64,000 bases of DNA from CAXMQS01 sp964195995 (GTDB lineage Bacteria; Actinomycetota; Acidimicrobiia; Spongiisociales; JAOTWH01). The DNA lies in contig CAXMQS010000074.1 in assembly GCA_964195995.1 (NCBI GenBank), forward strand, positions 1 to 64,000, written 5' to 3'. The position numbers and the translations under genes were made by a program. Position 1 is the first letter of the stretch. Each line of letters opens with the position of its first letter. The notes under the pieces were generated by a model. That model had not been told where the DNA came from and ran no database searches. It saw only the letters and a program-made list of their open reading frames with translations. Shown here piece after piece: positions 28,055 to 36,600 of the stretch.

Positions 28055-29205
28055 TGGCAGAGCCTCTCACCCACAACCTCGTTCACTTCACGCGCTACCT
28101 GCGCGCCCAAGGGCTTCGAGCAGTTCCGAGCACGACGATCGATCTCATCGAAGCCGCCCGTGCAGTAGGGCTAGAGGACAAGGACGACGCCTACTTCGCG
28201 TTCCAGGCGGTCACCGTGTCCCGACCCGAGGACATCCCCATATTCGATGCCGCATTTGACCTCTTCTTCGGAACCGGCCAGCACCCGCTTACGCCGATCG
28301 AGCCGATCGAGCTAAAGGTGCATCCGCGTGGTCCTCGAGTGCAAGTTGTCGCTCCGACCACCGTGAAGGCCGACCTTGGTGATCATGATGTCTCGGACGT
28401 GGCCGACCAAATGGGTGCCAGCGCCGTCGAGCGTCTGGCAACTCGGGACTTCTCGGACCTGAGCGAGGCTGAGCATGCTGAGGTGCAGCGGCTGATCGCC
28501 CGGATGGTGTGGAAGCCGGCAACTGCGCTCAGCAGGCGATGGACGCCTTCGTCCAAAGGGAGTAGGCCGGACTTGCGGAGGACGTTACGGCAGATGACGG
28601 GGCCGGTCCGCGATCTCATGCCACTGGCTATGAGTACTCCCAAGCTGCGCCGCCGTCCGCTGTTGGTGATCGCAGACGTGAGCGGGTCGATGGAGCGCTA
28701 TACAGAAATGCTCTTGTATTTCGTGCACGCTGCCAGGGGCCGGCTGGGAAGAGTGGAAGCCTTCGTGTTCTCCACCGGTCTGTCCCACATCACGAGAGAG
28801 CTTCGCCATCGCGATCCGCGGGTGGCATTGACGCAGGTGGGTCGAGCCGTCCACGACTGGTCGGGTGGGACGCTCATCGGCGAGGCTTTCGCAGAATTCA
28901 ACCGCACCTGGGGTCGTCGAATCACCCGAGGAGGACCGGTGGCGGTGGTGATCTCCGACGGCTGGGATCGCGGAGATCCCACCACGCTGCGCAAGGAGTT
29001 CGCCACGTTCGCTCGCAGTGTCCACCGGGTGGTGTGGCTCAATCCGCTCGCCGGCAGGACTGGATTCGAGCCGCAGACACGAGGCATGCGGGCGGTGCTT
29101 CCCTTTGTCGACGACTTCTTGCCGGTCGGCAACCTGGTCGACCTCTCTGCCGTCGTTCGACTTCTAGAGTCCGTCCCCAAACGCAAGGAGCTGGTGCGGA
29201 GATGA
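28054..29205 (+). CDS. coxE: VWA-domain protein, CoxE-like
   Basis: A 383-residue cytosolic protein with a C-terminal von Willebrand A domain. The MIDAS motif is VIADVSGSMERY (DxSxS), followed by FVFSTGLSHITREL and a Thr/Asp (VVISDGWDRGDP) completing the metal site. The N-terminal half is the CoxE-specific helical region. It should pair with the CoxD ATPase. ATG 28054 is preferred over the GTG three bases earlier because it forms a TGATG junction. Confidence 0.88.
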   Translation: MAEPLTHNLVHFTRYLRAQGLRAVPSTTIDLIEAARAVGLEDKDDAYFAFQAVTVSRPEDIPIFDAAFDLFFGTGQHPLTPIEPIELKVHPRGPRVQVVAPTTVKADLGDHDVSDVADQMGASAVERLATRDFSDLSEAEHAEVQRLIARMVWKPATALSRRWTPSSKGSRPDLRRTLRQMTGPVRDLMPLAMSTPKLRRRPLLVIADVSGSMERYTEMLLYFVHAARGRLGRVEAFVFSTGLSHITRELRHRDPRVALTQVGRAVHDWSGGTLIGEAFAEFNRTWGRRITRGGPVAVVISDGWDRGDPTTLRKEFATFARSVHRVVWLNPLAGRTGFEPQTRGMRAVLPFVDDFLPVGNLVDLSAVVRLLESVPKRKELVRR

Positions 29206-29534
29206 AGGACGCTCTCGAGACGTACGCGCGGTGGAAATCTGAAGGGAAGGATGTGGCGGTAGCCACCGTTGTCCGCGTCCAGGGCTCGGCGCCGCGCCCC
29301 GAAGGCGCCAAGTTCCTCGTTTCGTCGGCGGGCGATATGGAGGGCTCAGTGTCGGGCGGCTGTGTTGAGAACGACGTGTTCCTGCATGCCCAGCAGGTCA
29401 TTGAAGCCGGCGAACCTCGTCTCGTCACGTACGGGATCGCCGATGGTGAGGCATTCGAGGTTGGTCTGGCCTGCGGCGGAACGATCCAGGTGCTGATCGA
29501 ACAGTGGTGGCGGAAGCGATCGAGAGGCTGGTAG
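29202..29534 (+). CDS. XdhC/CoxI N-terminal domain protein
   Basis: A 110-residue protein: TVVRVQGSAPRPEGAKFLVS, GSVSGGCVENDV and GLACGGTIQVLIEQ, the N-terminal domain of XdhC/CoxI proteins, which bring the sulfurated cofactor to Mo hydroxylases. It ends just after the CGG motif, exactly at the domain border, and the rest is a separate gene overlapping by 31 bases in another frame. The clean border suggests a natural split rather than a frameshift. ATGA overlap with coxE. Confidence 0.85.
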   Translation: MKDALETYARWKSEGKDVAVATVVRVQGSAPRPEGAKFLVSSAGDMEGSVSGGCVENDVFLHAQQVIEAGEPRLVTYGIADGEAFEVGLACGGTIQVLIEQWWRKRSRGW

Positions 29535-30298
29535 CCGACGAGCGGCTCGGTGCGGTGGCCACCGTGGTCGAGGGTCAGTACATCGGCGCCAAGGCTGTCA
29601 TCGACTACGACGCAGGGTACGTGGCAGGCGAATTGCCTTCCGAGGTGGCGGCGGATGTCCTGGCCGACGCCAAGGCGCTCATGGAACATGAACAGAACCG
29701 CACCCTTGCCTACGGCGGCACGGAGGTGTTCATCGAGACCGTGGCGCCGCCTCCGCATCTCGTCGTCTTCGGGGCGGTCCATGTCGCCCAGCCGTTGTCG
29801 ACGATGGCGCGGCTGCTGGGGTTCCACGTCACGATCAGTGACGCTCGTGCTGCCTTCACGACCGAGGAGCGGTTCCCCGAAGCAGATCGTGTGCTGGTTG
29901 GGTGGCCCAACGACCTGAAGGACAAGGTCGAGCTGGATCGCCGAACCTATGTGGTTCTGCTCAGTCACGACGCCCGATTCGAGGATCCCGTGCTTCCATG
30001 GGTCCTGGAAAGCCCGGCCAAGTACATCGGGGCAATGGGTTCGCGACGGACCTGTGCGAAGCGGGTCGAAAAGCTCGAAGCCATGGGCTATCGCGACGAC
30101 CAAATCAGCCGCATCCACGGGCCAGTCGGCCTCGACATCGGAGCGGAACAACCGGGAGAGACGGCGATCTCGATACTGGCCGAAATGATCCAGGTTCGGT
30201 ATGGATCCGGCACCGGCGAGTCGCTCGTGGGAACAAGCCGCCGCATCCATCCCCAGCGGACTGAGGACGCGGGGGACGGGAGCGGCCAATCACCGTAG
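29504..30298 (+). CDS. XdhC/CoxF C-terminal (Rossmann) protein
   Basis: A 264-residue protein: a short XdhC-like N-part (LGAVATVVEGQYIGAKAVI), then a Rossmann domain starting HLVVFGAVHVAQPLSTMARLLGF, with DARAAF, LSHDARFEDPVL and KYIGAMGSRRTCAKR, and ending near GPVGLDIGAEQPGETAISILAEM. It is the second half of the XdhC/CoxF maturation factor. A GTG at 29504 or 29507 serves as start. Last gene of the cox accessory operon. Confidence 0.85.
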   Translation: MVAEAIERLVADERLGAVATVVEGQYIGAKAVIDYDAGYVAGELPSEVAADVLADAKALMEHEQNRTLAYGGTEVFIETVAPPPHLVVFGAVHVAQPLSTMARLLGFHVTISDARAAFTTEERFPEADRVLVGWPNDLKDKVELDRRTYVVLLSHDARFEDPVLPWVLESPAKYIGAMGSRRTCAKRVEKLEAMGYRDDQISRIHGPVGLDIGAEQPGETAISILAEMIQVRYGSGTGESLVGTSRRIHPQRTEDAGDGSGQSP

Positions 30299-30482
30299 TG
30301 CGCCAACGGGATGCCCTTGCTTTGGGTGCTTGCTGTTCACCGCGGTGGTGAACGTCACCGGCTGGACCCTCAAGGACATCGTTGAGAAGAGAGCTCGGGG
30401 ACATCACCCCGCTCGCCAACGAAGAAGTGATGGACGAGATCGCAACCACCCGTCGCCTGCCGAATTCTTCAGGCGTCCTTAG

Positions 30483-30488
30483 TAGCGT
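30483..30488 (+). promoter_or_regulatory. -10 element of a leaderless promoter
   Basis: TAGCGT ends seven bases before the GTG of the lipoprotein gene. No ribosome site is present. The preceding 180 bases hold no recognised gene. Confidence 0.45.
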
Positions 30489-30495
30489 CTGACAC

Positions 30496-31344
30496 GTGAA
30501 CAATCGTCGAGTCTTGGCTGGGGCCGTCGTTATGGCAGCTTTGATCGCAGGGTGCGACAGCACCAGCGAGGTCGCGTCGACGACCACAACGCGAACGCCG
30601 ACGCCGACTCAAGCGCCAACGACAACTCAAGTTCCAGCCACAACCCAGGTAGTGACCACCCCTCCAACAACCTCGACGGAGGCCGTTGCCGACTCGGTCG
30701 CGGCGAAGGAAGGCTGCGAGGTGACGCCTGCAGGTCCGTTGCTCGACGCTCGGAGCCCCGCTCGTCCCTACTTCCTTCACCATCCCGCCGAGGCCAGCAC
30801 CGACACTGCGACGATCATGTTCCTTCCCGGCGGCAGCACCGGCAGCCGCAACGCCGCAGAACGAGTTTGGGCGAGCTATCTGTCTCAGGGCGAGGGAGTC
30901 GACGACTTCCGAGTGGTGATCCCATACGCGACTGGTTTCGATCTCTACGACGACGAGAACCGGGTTCTGGCGATTGTCGAGGAGGTGCTGGCGTGTCACG
31001 GCGGCGATCCTTCGCAGTTCCACATTGCCGGCTACTCCCGGGGCGGGCAGATCGCATTTGGCTTGATGTTGCGGCGGCCTGATCTATTCGCCACCGCCCT
31101 GGGCGCCCCCGGCGAGTTCTTCCTCGTCGAGCCCGATAGGTGGCGCGAGGATCTCGCCGGAAAGGCGTTCTTCAACGGTGTCGGGTCGGAGGACGAGGAG
31201 TGGCTGCCATTCGTGAAGGCCATCCACGAGGGACTGGTGGAGGCCGGCATTGAGTCCCTCTACGTGGAGTTCCCGGGCGAAGGGCACCGGTTGAGTTCCG
31301 AGTTCGACGAGAGCATCTTCTTCGACTTCTGGTCGAGCCACTAG
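30496..31344 (+). CDS. Secreted lipoprotein, alpha/beta-hydrolase (esterase-like)
   Basis: A 282-residue lipoprotein: signal peptide with lipobox LIAGC (Cys20), a Thr/Pro-rich linker (residues 26-60), then an alpha/beta-hydrolase fold with oxyanion strand TATIMFLPGGSTGSRN, nucleophile elbow IAGYSRGGQ (G-x-S-x-G) and a C-terminal GEGHRLSS with the likely catalytic His. The layout resembles feruloyl-esterase or PHB-depolymerase-like proteins. It would sit outside the cytoplasmic membrane. Substrate unknown. Confidence 0.8.
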   Translation: MNNRRVLAGAVVMAALIAGCDSTSEVASTTTTRTPTPTQAPTTTQVPATTQVVTTPPTTSTEAVADSVAAKEGCEVTPAGPLLDARSPARPYFLHHPAEASTDTATIMFLPGGSTGSRNAAERVWASYLSQGEGVDDFRVVIPYATGFDLYDDENRVLAIVEEVLACHGGDPSQFHIAGYSRGGQIAFGLMLRRPDLFATALGAPGEFFLVEPDRWREDLAGKAFFNGVGSEDEEWLPFVKAIHEGLVEAGIESLYVEFPGEGHRLSSEFDESIFFDFWSSH

Positions 31345-31370
31345 GGACTGCCGAACCGCGTTGCAGTGGA

Positions 31371-31769
31371 TCAGCGGATGCCGGTGTCGTAGGCCAGGTC
31401 GAGGTCGGTGACCGGCGCGGCCACGACCTCGAAGCTGAGGGGTTCGGCGGTGCCCAGCAATCCCTCGACGGGCTGTGGAACCACCGAGTAGCGACCGGGC
31501 GGCACTTTCAGCGAGAACGTGCCATCGGAGCTTGTGCGAAGTGTCGCCACATCGGCGCCTAGCTCGTCGATCACCAGCAACACCGCGGCTACACCACGAT
31601 CATCACAGGCGGGGTCCGGTGGATCCTGCATGACCGGGCAAGTCGGTCCGGCGTGGACGTAGCCCGATACCTCATACGAGGGGCCGGTCGCGGGGCCGCT
31701 GGAAGAGTCGCCACACGCCGCGCCGACAATTGCGATGACAAGAAGTGTTGCGAAGATGTGAATCCTCAT
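31371..31769 (-). CDS. Secreted lipoprotein with carboxypeptidase-regulatory-like fold
   Basis: A 132-residue protein with a short lipoprotein signal (lipobox VGAAC, Cys about 18). The mature part has an early cysteine pair (PTCPVMQ, PACDDR), then a beta-sandwich: LRTSSDGTFSLKVPPGRYSVVPQPV, typical of transthyretin/CarboxypepD-regulatory-like domains. Probable extracellular binding or structural role. The start is set at the ATG beginning the signal peptide. No ribosome site is obvious. Confidence 0.7.
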   Translation of the reverse strand: MRIHIFATLLVIAIVGAACGDSSSGPATGPSYEVSGYVHAGPTCPVMQDPPDPACDDRGVAAVLLVIDELGADVATLRTSSDGTFSLKVPPGRYSVVPQPVEGLLGTAEPLSFEVVAAPVTDLDLAYDTGIR

Positions 31770-31835
31770 GCACTTAGGACGCCACGAGGCGGAATCTGGT
31801 TCCAGAGCATCCGCCCGCACAGCTGTTGGGTCCAT

Positions 31836-32255
31836 CTACTCGACCGTGAGCTCGGCCTCCATGCCGGCGTTGAAGTGGTCCTCGATGGCGCAGATGACCT
31901 GATACTTGCCTGCTGCAGGAGCGGTGAAAGCCAGTGTCTTGGAGTCGCCCGCTTCCAATTCGGTTTCCCAGTAGACGAACTCGCTGAGGAGCGCTTCCTC
32001 GGTATCCGGCAGATCGGATTCTCGGGTAATGCGAACGCCGGGCCTGAGAAGAACCCACTCGTGCTCGACGGCCCCGGTGTTCGACAGCGTGATGGTGATC
32101 TCCTGACCGGCGGGAACAGCCCAGGAGGTCGGAGTGAATTTGAAGTCGTCTACCTGGGCGGTGATGGAAGTGCTGGGGCCGCTGGAGTCTCCACAGGCCA
32201 CGAGAACCAGGCTCAACGCCACGGCGAGTCCTGAGCCAATCGTCAAAGCCCTCAC
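31836..32255 (-). CDS. Cupredoxin-domain lipoprotein
   Basis: A 139-residue lipoprotein (lipobox LVLVAC) with one cupredoxin domain. Copper ligands appear complete: His in GAVEHEW, Cys in VICAIEDHF, His in the same loop and Met in NAGM, a type-1 H-C-H-M set. It is a likely extracytoplasmic electron carrier. GTG 32255 has GAGGAGG six bases upstream. A redox partner for one of the window's molybdoenzymes is possible, but that is only inference. Confidence 0.82.
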   Translation of the reverse strand: MRALTIGSGLAVALSLVLVACGDSSGPSTSITAQVDDFKFTPTSWAVPAGQEITITLSNTGAVEHEWVLLRPGVRITRESDLPDTEEALLSEFVYWETELEAGDSKTLAFTAPAAGKYQVICAIEDHFNAGMEAELTVE

Positions 32256-32301
32256 AGATCGCCTCCTCGTGGGTCCGCCTTCCAACCAGTCATCTCATCA
32301 C

Positions 32302-32685
32302 CTAATCGGTCGCGGCCGCGTCGGCCCACTCCGGGTCGTCGAAGCGCTGGATCTCAATCAGATAACCGTCGGGGTCGCGGAGGAAGGCGTGGTAGATGGC
32401 GAAGCGGTCGTTGTGGGCCGGCAGCTGCTCCAACTCGATGCCCCGCTCTATCAACCGCTCGCAGAAGCCGTCGACGTCGTCTCGAACGAGGGTGATGATC
32501 ACACCTTCGGGCGTTGTCGGTCGGTCTCCGCTTTCGCATATTCCGACGAATGCCCCTGCCGACACTCTGTAGATGCGACAGTGTGCTTGCTCCAGCACGA
32601 GAGGAAGTTCCAGGGAGTCTCCGTAGAACGCCGATGATCGATCCAGGTCCTCGACGTAGATGAAGACGACCAAGGCATCGTTCAC
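32302..32685 (-). CDS. VOC/glyoxalase-family protein
   Basis: A 127-residue VOC-fold protein with two beta-alpha-beta-beta-beta halves: VVFIYVEDLDRSSAFYGDSL and ITLVRDDVDGFCERLIERGIE ... AFLRDPDGYLIEIQRF. The C-terminal Glu of the metal site is present, while the first-half ligand is not obvious. GTG 32685 overlaps the EamA stop by GTGA. Could be a dioxygenase, isomerase or binding protein. Confidence 0.82.
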   Translation of the reverse strand: MNDALVVFIYVEDLDRSSAFYGDSLELPLVLEQAHCRIYRVSAGAFVGICESGDRPTTPEGVIITLVRDDVDGFCERLIERGIELEQLPAHNDRFAIYHAFLRDPDGYLIEIQRFDDPEWADAAATD

Positions 32686-33581
32686 GTCTTCACCGCCCGG
32701 CTGGCCAGGTAGGCGCCGACGAAGACGACGACGACACCGACGATTGCGATCGGGTCGACGGTTTCGTCGCGAAAGACGACCCCGAGGGCGATGGCGACAA
32801 TGGGTATGAGGTAGGTAGTCATCGACATGCGGGCGCCGCCGACCCGGCCTGCCAGGGTCGCCGCCAGTGACCTGGCGATGCCAGTTCCGAGAACGCCGAG
32901 GATCACCACTGCGGCGACGGAGGCCAGAGTGAACTCGGAGTCGCTCAGGCCAGCGACTCCGAAGGGGATCAACATGAAGGCAGACGCGGTGAGCGCCCAC
33001 ATCGTGACGGCCGGGCCGCCGTAGTGCTGTTGCAGCGGAACCAGCAGGTTGCCACTGATGCCGTAGCCGAACACGGCAACGATGACCAGGGCAACGCCGG
33101 TCGGCGCGGCATTGGCACCTCCGAGCGACGGCAGCGTCATCAGGACGATGCCTGCGAACCCAAGGGAGATGCCCACCGCCTGAGCGGCGCCAGGGAGTTG
33201 GCGCAACATGAGCGATGCGATGGCGAGGCTGACGATGGGAGCGGCGCTGGTGAGCATGCCGGCAACCGCCGAGTCGAGTTCGGTCTCCGCAACCGCGAAC
33301 AGGAGAGCGGGACCGGCGTTACCGAATAGCGCCACCGCGGCCAGGCGCGGCCAGTCGACACGATCGATGGCTTTCCTGGCTCGACCGAAGGTGAACATGG
33401 CGCCGGCGCCGAGAACGACTCGACCAAGGGCTACCACCCCCGGCGACAAAGCGTCAACGCCGATCGCGATCCACAGGAAGGCAGACCCCCAGATGAGTCC
33501 GATGACGAGCGTTAGCCCCCACTCGGCAGGGCCATAAGCCGCAGGACGTGAGCCAACGTTCGTAAGAGGTCGGGCCGACAT
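32682..33581 (-). CDS. EamA-family (DMT superfamily) transporter
   Basis: A 299-residue inner-membrane permease with about ten spans in two EamA repeats: GLIWGSAFLWIAIGVDALSP in the first and PTGVALVIVAVFGYGISGN in the second, ending in a basic tail. Members export amino acids or other metabolites; the substrate is unknown. The start is supported by TATCGT six bases upstream of the ATG. Co-translated with the VOC gene. Confidence 0.85.
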   Translation of the reverse strand: MSARPLTNVGSRPAAYGPAEWGLTLVIGLIWGSAFLWIAIGVDALSPGVVALGRVVLGAGAMFTFGRARKAIDRVDWPRLAAVALFGNAGPALLFAVAETELDSAVAGMLTSAAPIVSLAIASLMLRQLPGAAQAVGISLGFAGIVLMTLPSLGGANAAPTGVALVIVAVFGYGISGNLLVPLQQHYGGPAVTMWALTASAFMLIPFGVAGLSDSEFTLASVAAVVILGVLGTGIARSLAATLAGRVGGARMSMTTYLIPIVAIALGVVFRDETVDPIAIVGVVVVFVGAYLASRAVKT

Positions 33582-33587
33582 CGCAGG

Positions 33588-33593
33588 ACGATA
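33588..33593 (-). promoter_or_regulatory. -10 element of a leaderless promoter
   Basis: TATCGT on the minus strand ends six bases before the EamA-type ATG. Confidence 0.45.
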
Positions 33594-33635
33594 GAGCGCC
33601 TGGCGACGTTCCTATTCGAGGCTCACGGCTGGCGC

Positions 33636-36600
33636 CTAGTCCTTGAGGACGAGACCTTTGTAGGAAGTGCGAAAGCCGGCCTCGGTGAGCAGCTTCCCAA
33701 GCGGGCTCTCAGTAACCCGCTGCCCGTCGACGAGTTCCAGCTCCATCCGTCGCAGGTTGCGCCGCGCCAGGTCGGCGATGGCTCCGGCAACTGCACGCAG
33801 CTGGTCGTCGTCAGTGGAGAACGTCACGACGCGACGGCCGCCCCGCTCGACGAATGCGGCCAACGCGCCTTCGACGAGAATCACGTAGGCGCCACTCCGC
33901 CGGCCAACATTGCCGTCGGGCCAAGCGATGGCATTCCCATAGGGGTTGGCGGGATCGGCGGCTGCAAGGACGACGGTTCCGGTCTCGGCGATGCGCCGAA
34001 CGCGATCGAGAGCTCCTGGGATCGAGAACTGAGCGCCTCCCAAGCCCTCGACGAAGTACCCGCGTCGCACCTTGCCTGCGTCTTCCATCGCTCGCAGCAC
34101 CGGGTAGAGGCCGGAGAAGCCCCCGACTACCCCCTCGGAAAGCACGGCGTCCCTTGTGAGAATACCGTGGCGCTCGAGCAGTTGGTTGGCGATGGCCGCG
34201 GCCTTTTCGGTGTCGGTCGGGGTCGTGGTGATGAGGTCGGACACCAGATACCAGCGACCCGAGGCTGCAGGCGGACTCGTGGCCGAGGGGAGACGCAGCC
34301 GCCGGCCTGTGCTGCGCACCCTGCCCCACAGGAAGGCTCTCACCGGGGCGAAGGTGTCGTTGGTCACCTCTCCCGACCAGACCAGGTCCCACAGGGCATC
34401 GATGACGAGCTGCTGGTCACCGCCGCCGGCAGCTGTGTACAGATCTCTGAAGAAGGATGCTCCGCGGTCGGCGAGGTAGCTACGCAGCTTGGTGTGGATC
34501 GCCGACTCGGGTGATTCGGGGGCGGACGGGGGAGCGAGGAGGGCGATCTGATCTGGGAGGTACAGCGACACGCGTCCGTCTTTGGCTCCGATGGAGCCGC
34601 GCCCCACCCACACCAGCTCACCGGACGCGCAAAGCTGGTCGAGCTCGTCGGGGGAGTAGCTCATGCGGCCGGCGAGAACGTCCCCTTCGAGGATCGATGC
34701 TGGGATCGACGCCCCCTGCAACGTGCGGACGATCTCAACGAGGCGGTGGCCACCGCTTGCCCTGGACCCGACGCCTTGCCACTGGGGGACCAAGCGAGCG
34801 AGCGCTGCAGCAGGGACTGCCTCCGCCTCGCTTCGCAGCACCGCAAGTGAGCGGCGCCGGATGCGACGGAGCACTTCGACCTCACACCACTCCTTGTCTG
34901 TGCCGTTGGGGCGGAAGGCTCCGACGACGACGCGGCCCTCTGCAGTGAGCCTGTCGAGGGTCGTAGTGATGACCGCGTCTGCAAGGCCGAGAGCTGCGGC
35001 CGCCTCGGAAGTTGTGAACGGGGCATGGGTCCTGGCATAGCGCCCGACGACGTCACCAAGCGGATCGGCCACGCTGTCGGCGAACTCCAGTGGTATCCCT
35101 TGAGGAATGGCGACGCCCAAAGCGTCGCGCAGGCGCGAGGCATCCTCCGCTGCCGCCCAGCGCCCGGGCAACGCCCCGAGCTCGAAGGCCCGGCCGGCCC
35201 CAACGAGGGCATCGAGGTCGGAGGCAGCCTCGAGCGGACTCACGACCCTCGCCTCGATCTCATCGGTAGTCAGCGGCCCAAGGTGACGGAGGAGATCGTG
35301 GATGCCGTCGGCGCCGCGTGCTCTTCTCTCGGGAGCAAGGCGTTGCAGCTCGAGCTCGACGCTTGCGATGGCGTCGGGGTCGAGCAGAGAGCGCAACTCG
35401 GGCTCCCCAAGCAGCTCAGCCAACAGCTCCCTGTCGAGCGTTAGGGCTGTCGCCTTCCTCTCGGCGACGGGGGAGTCGTACTCGTACATGAAGGTGGCGA
35501 TGAAGTCGAAGAGCAGCGACGCCGCGAATGGGCTCGGTCGGTCGCTCTCGACATCGACAACGCGAATGCGGCGCGCCGTGATGTCGCCGAGGACCGACCT
35601 GGTGGCGGGGAGGTCGAAGTGATCCTGGAGAACCTCTCGGTAGGCCTCAAGGACGATGGGGAAGGACCCGTACTTGCGCGCCACGCTCAGCAGGTCCGAC
35701 GACTTCCTTCGCTGCAGCCACAAGGGAGTCCGCTTGTCTGGACCCCTGCGCGGCAGCAGCAGGGCCCGAGCCGCAGCCTCACGAAAGCGCGATGCGAACA
35801 GCGTGCTCTCCGCTACCTCGGCGGTGACAAGCTCCTCGATCTCGTCGGCATCCACCAGCAGCGCCGATGTGTCGGGTGGTGCATCCGCATCCGGGAAGCG
35901 GAAGATGATGCCGTCGTCGGTCCACAAGCCATCGGCGTCTATGCCGTGCTCGAGGCGCATCTTGCGCGAGGCGGCGAGCGCCCACGGCGCGTGAACCCTG
36001 GCTCCCAACGGCGACAGGAGGACCATGCGCCAGTCACCGATCTCGTCGCGGAACCTCTGTATGACCAGTGTGCGATCGCTGGGAACAGTGCCGGTGGCTG
36101 CCTTCTCATCGGCGATGTAGGCGGCCAGGTTGCGGGCGGCCAGCTCGTCCAGGCGGTAGCGGCTGGTGAGGATGTGCTCGGCCTTGGCTTGATCCTCGCC
36201 GGCCAGCTCGCGCAGGAATTGACCCAGCGCCTGTCCCAGTTCGAGGGGACGACCGGGAGCGTCGCCGTGCCAGAAAGGGAGGCGGGGGGAAGACCCGGCC
36301 GGCGCGGGCGCCACGATGACTCGGTCGTGGTCGATCTCGGTGATCTGCCAGGTAGAAGACCCGAGGAGGAAGACGTCGCCGGGCCTCGACTCGTAGACCA
36401 TCTCCTCGTCGAGTTCTCCCACCTTTCCTCCCTCGGGGAGCACGACTCGATAGAGCCCGCGGTCGGGGATGGTGCCGGGGTTGGTTACGGCAAGCAGGTG
36501 AGCACCCGGCCGCGGAGCCAAGGTGTTGTTGATGCGATCCCATGTGATACGAGGGCGCAGCTCGGCGAACTCGTCCGACGGGTAGCGCCCGGAGAGCATG

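Noticed and set aside
30299..30482. A remnant gene between xdhC and the lipoprotein
   Set aside because: Short frames give fragments such as VNVTGWTLKDIVEK, but no full domain or start signal, so no gene is called.
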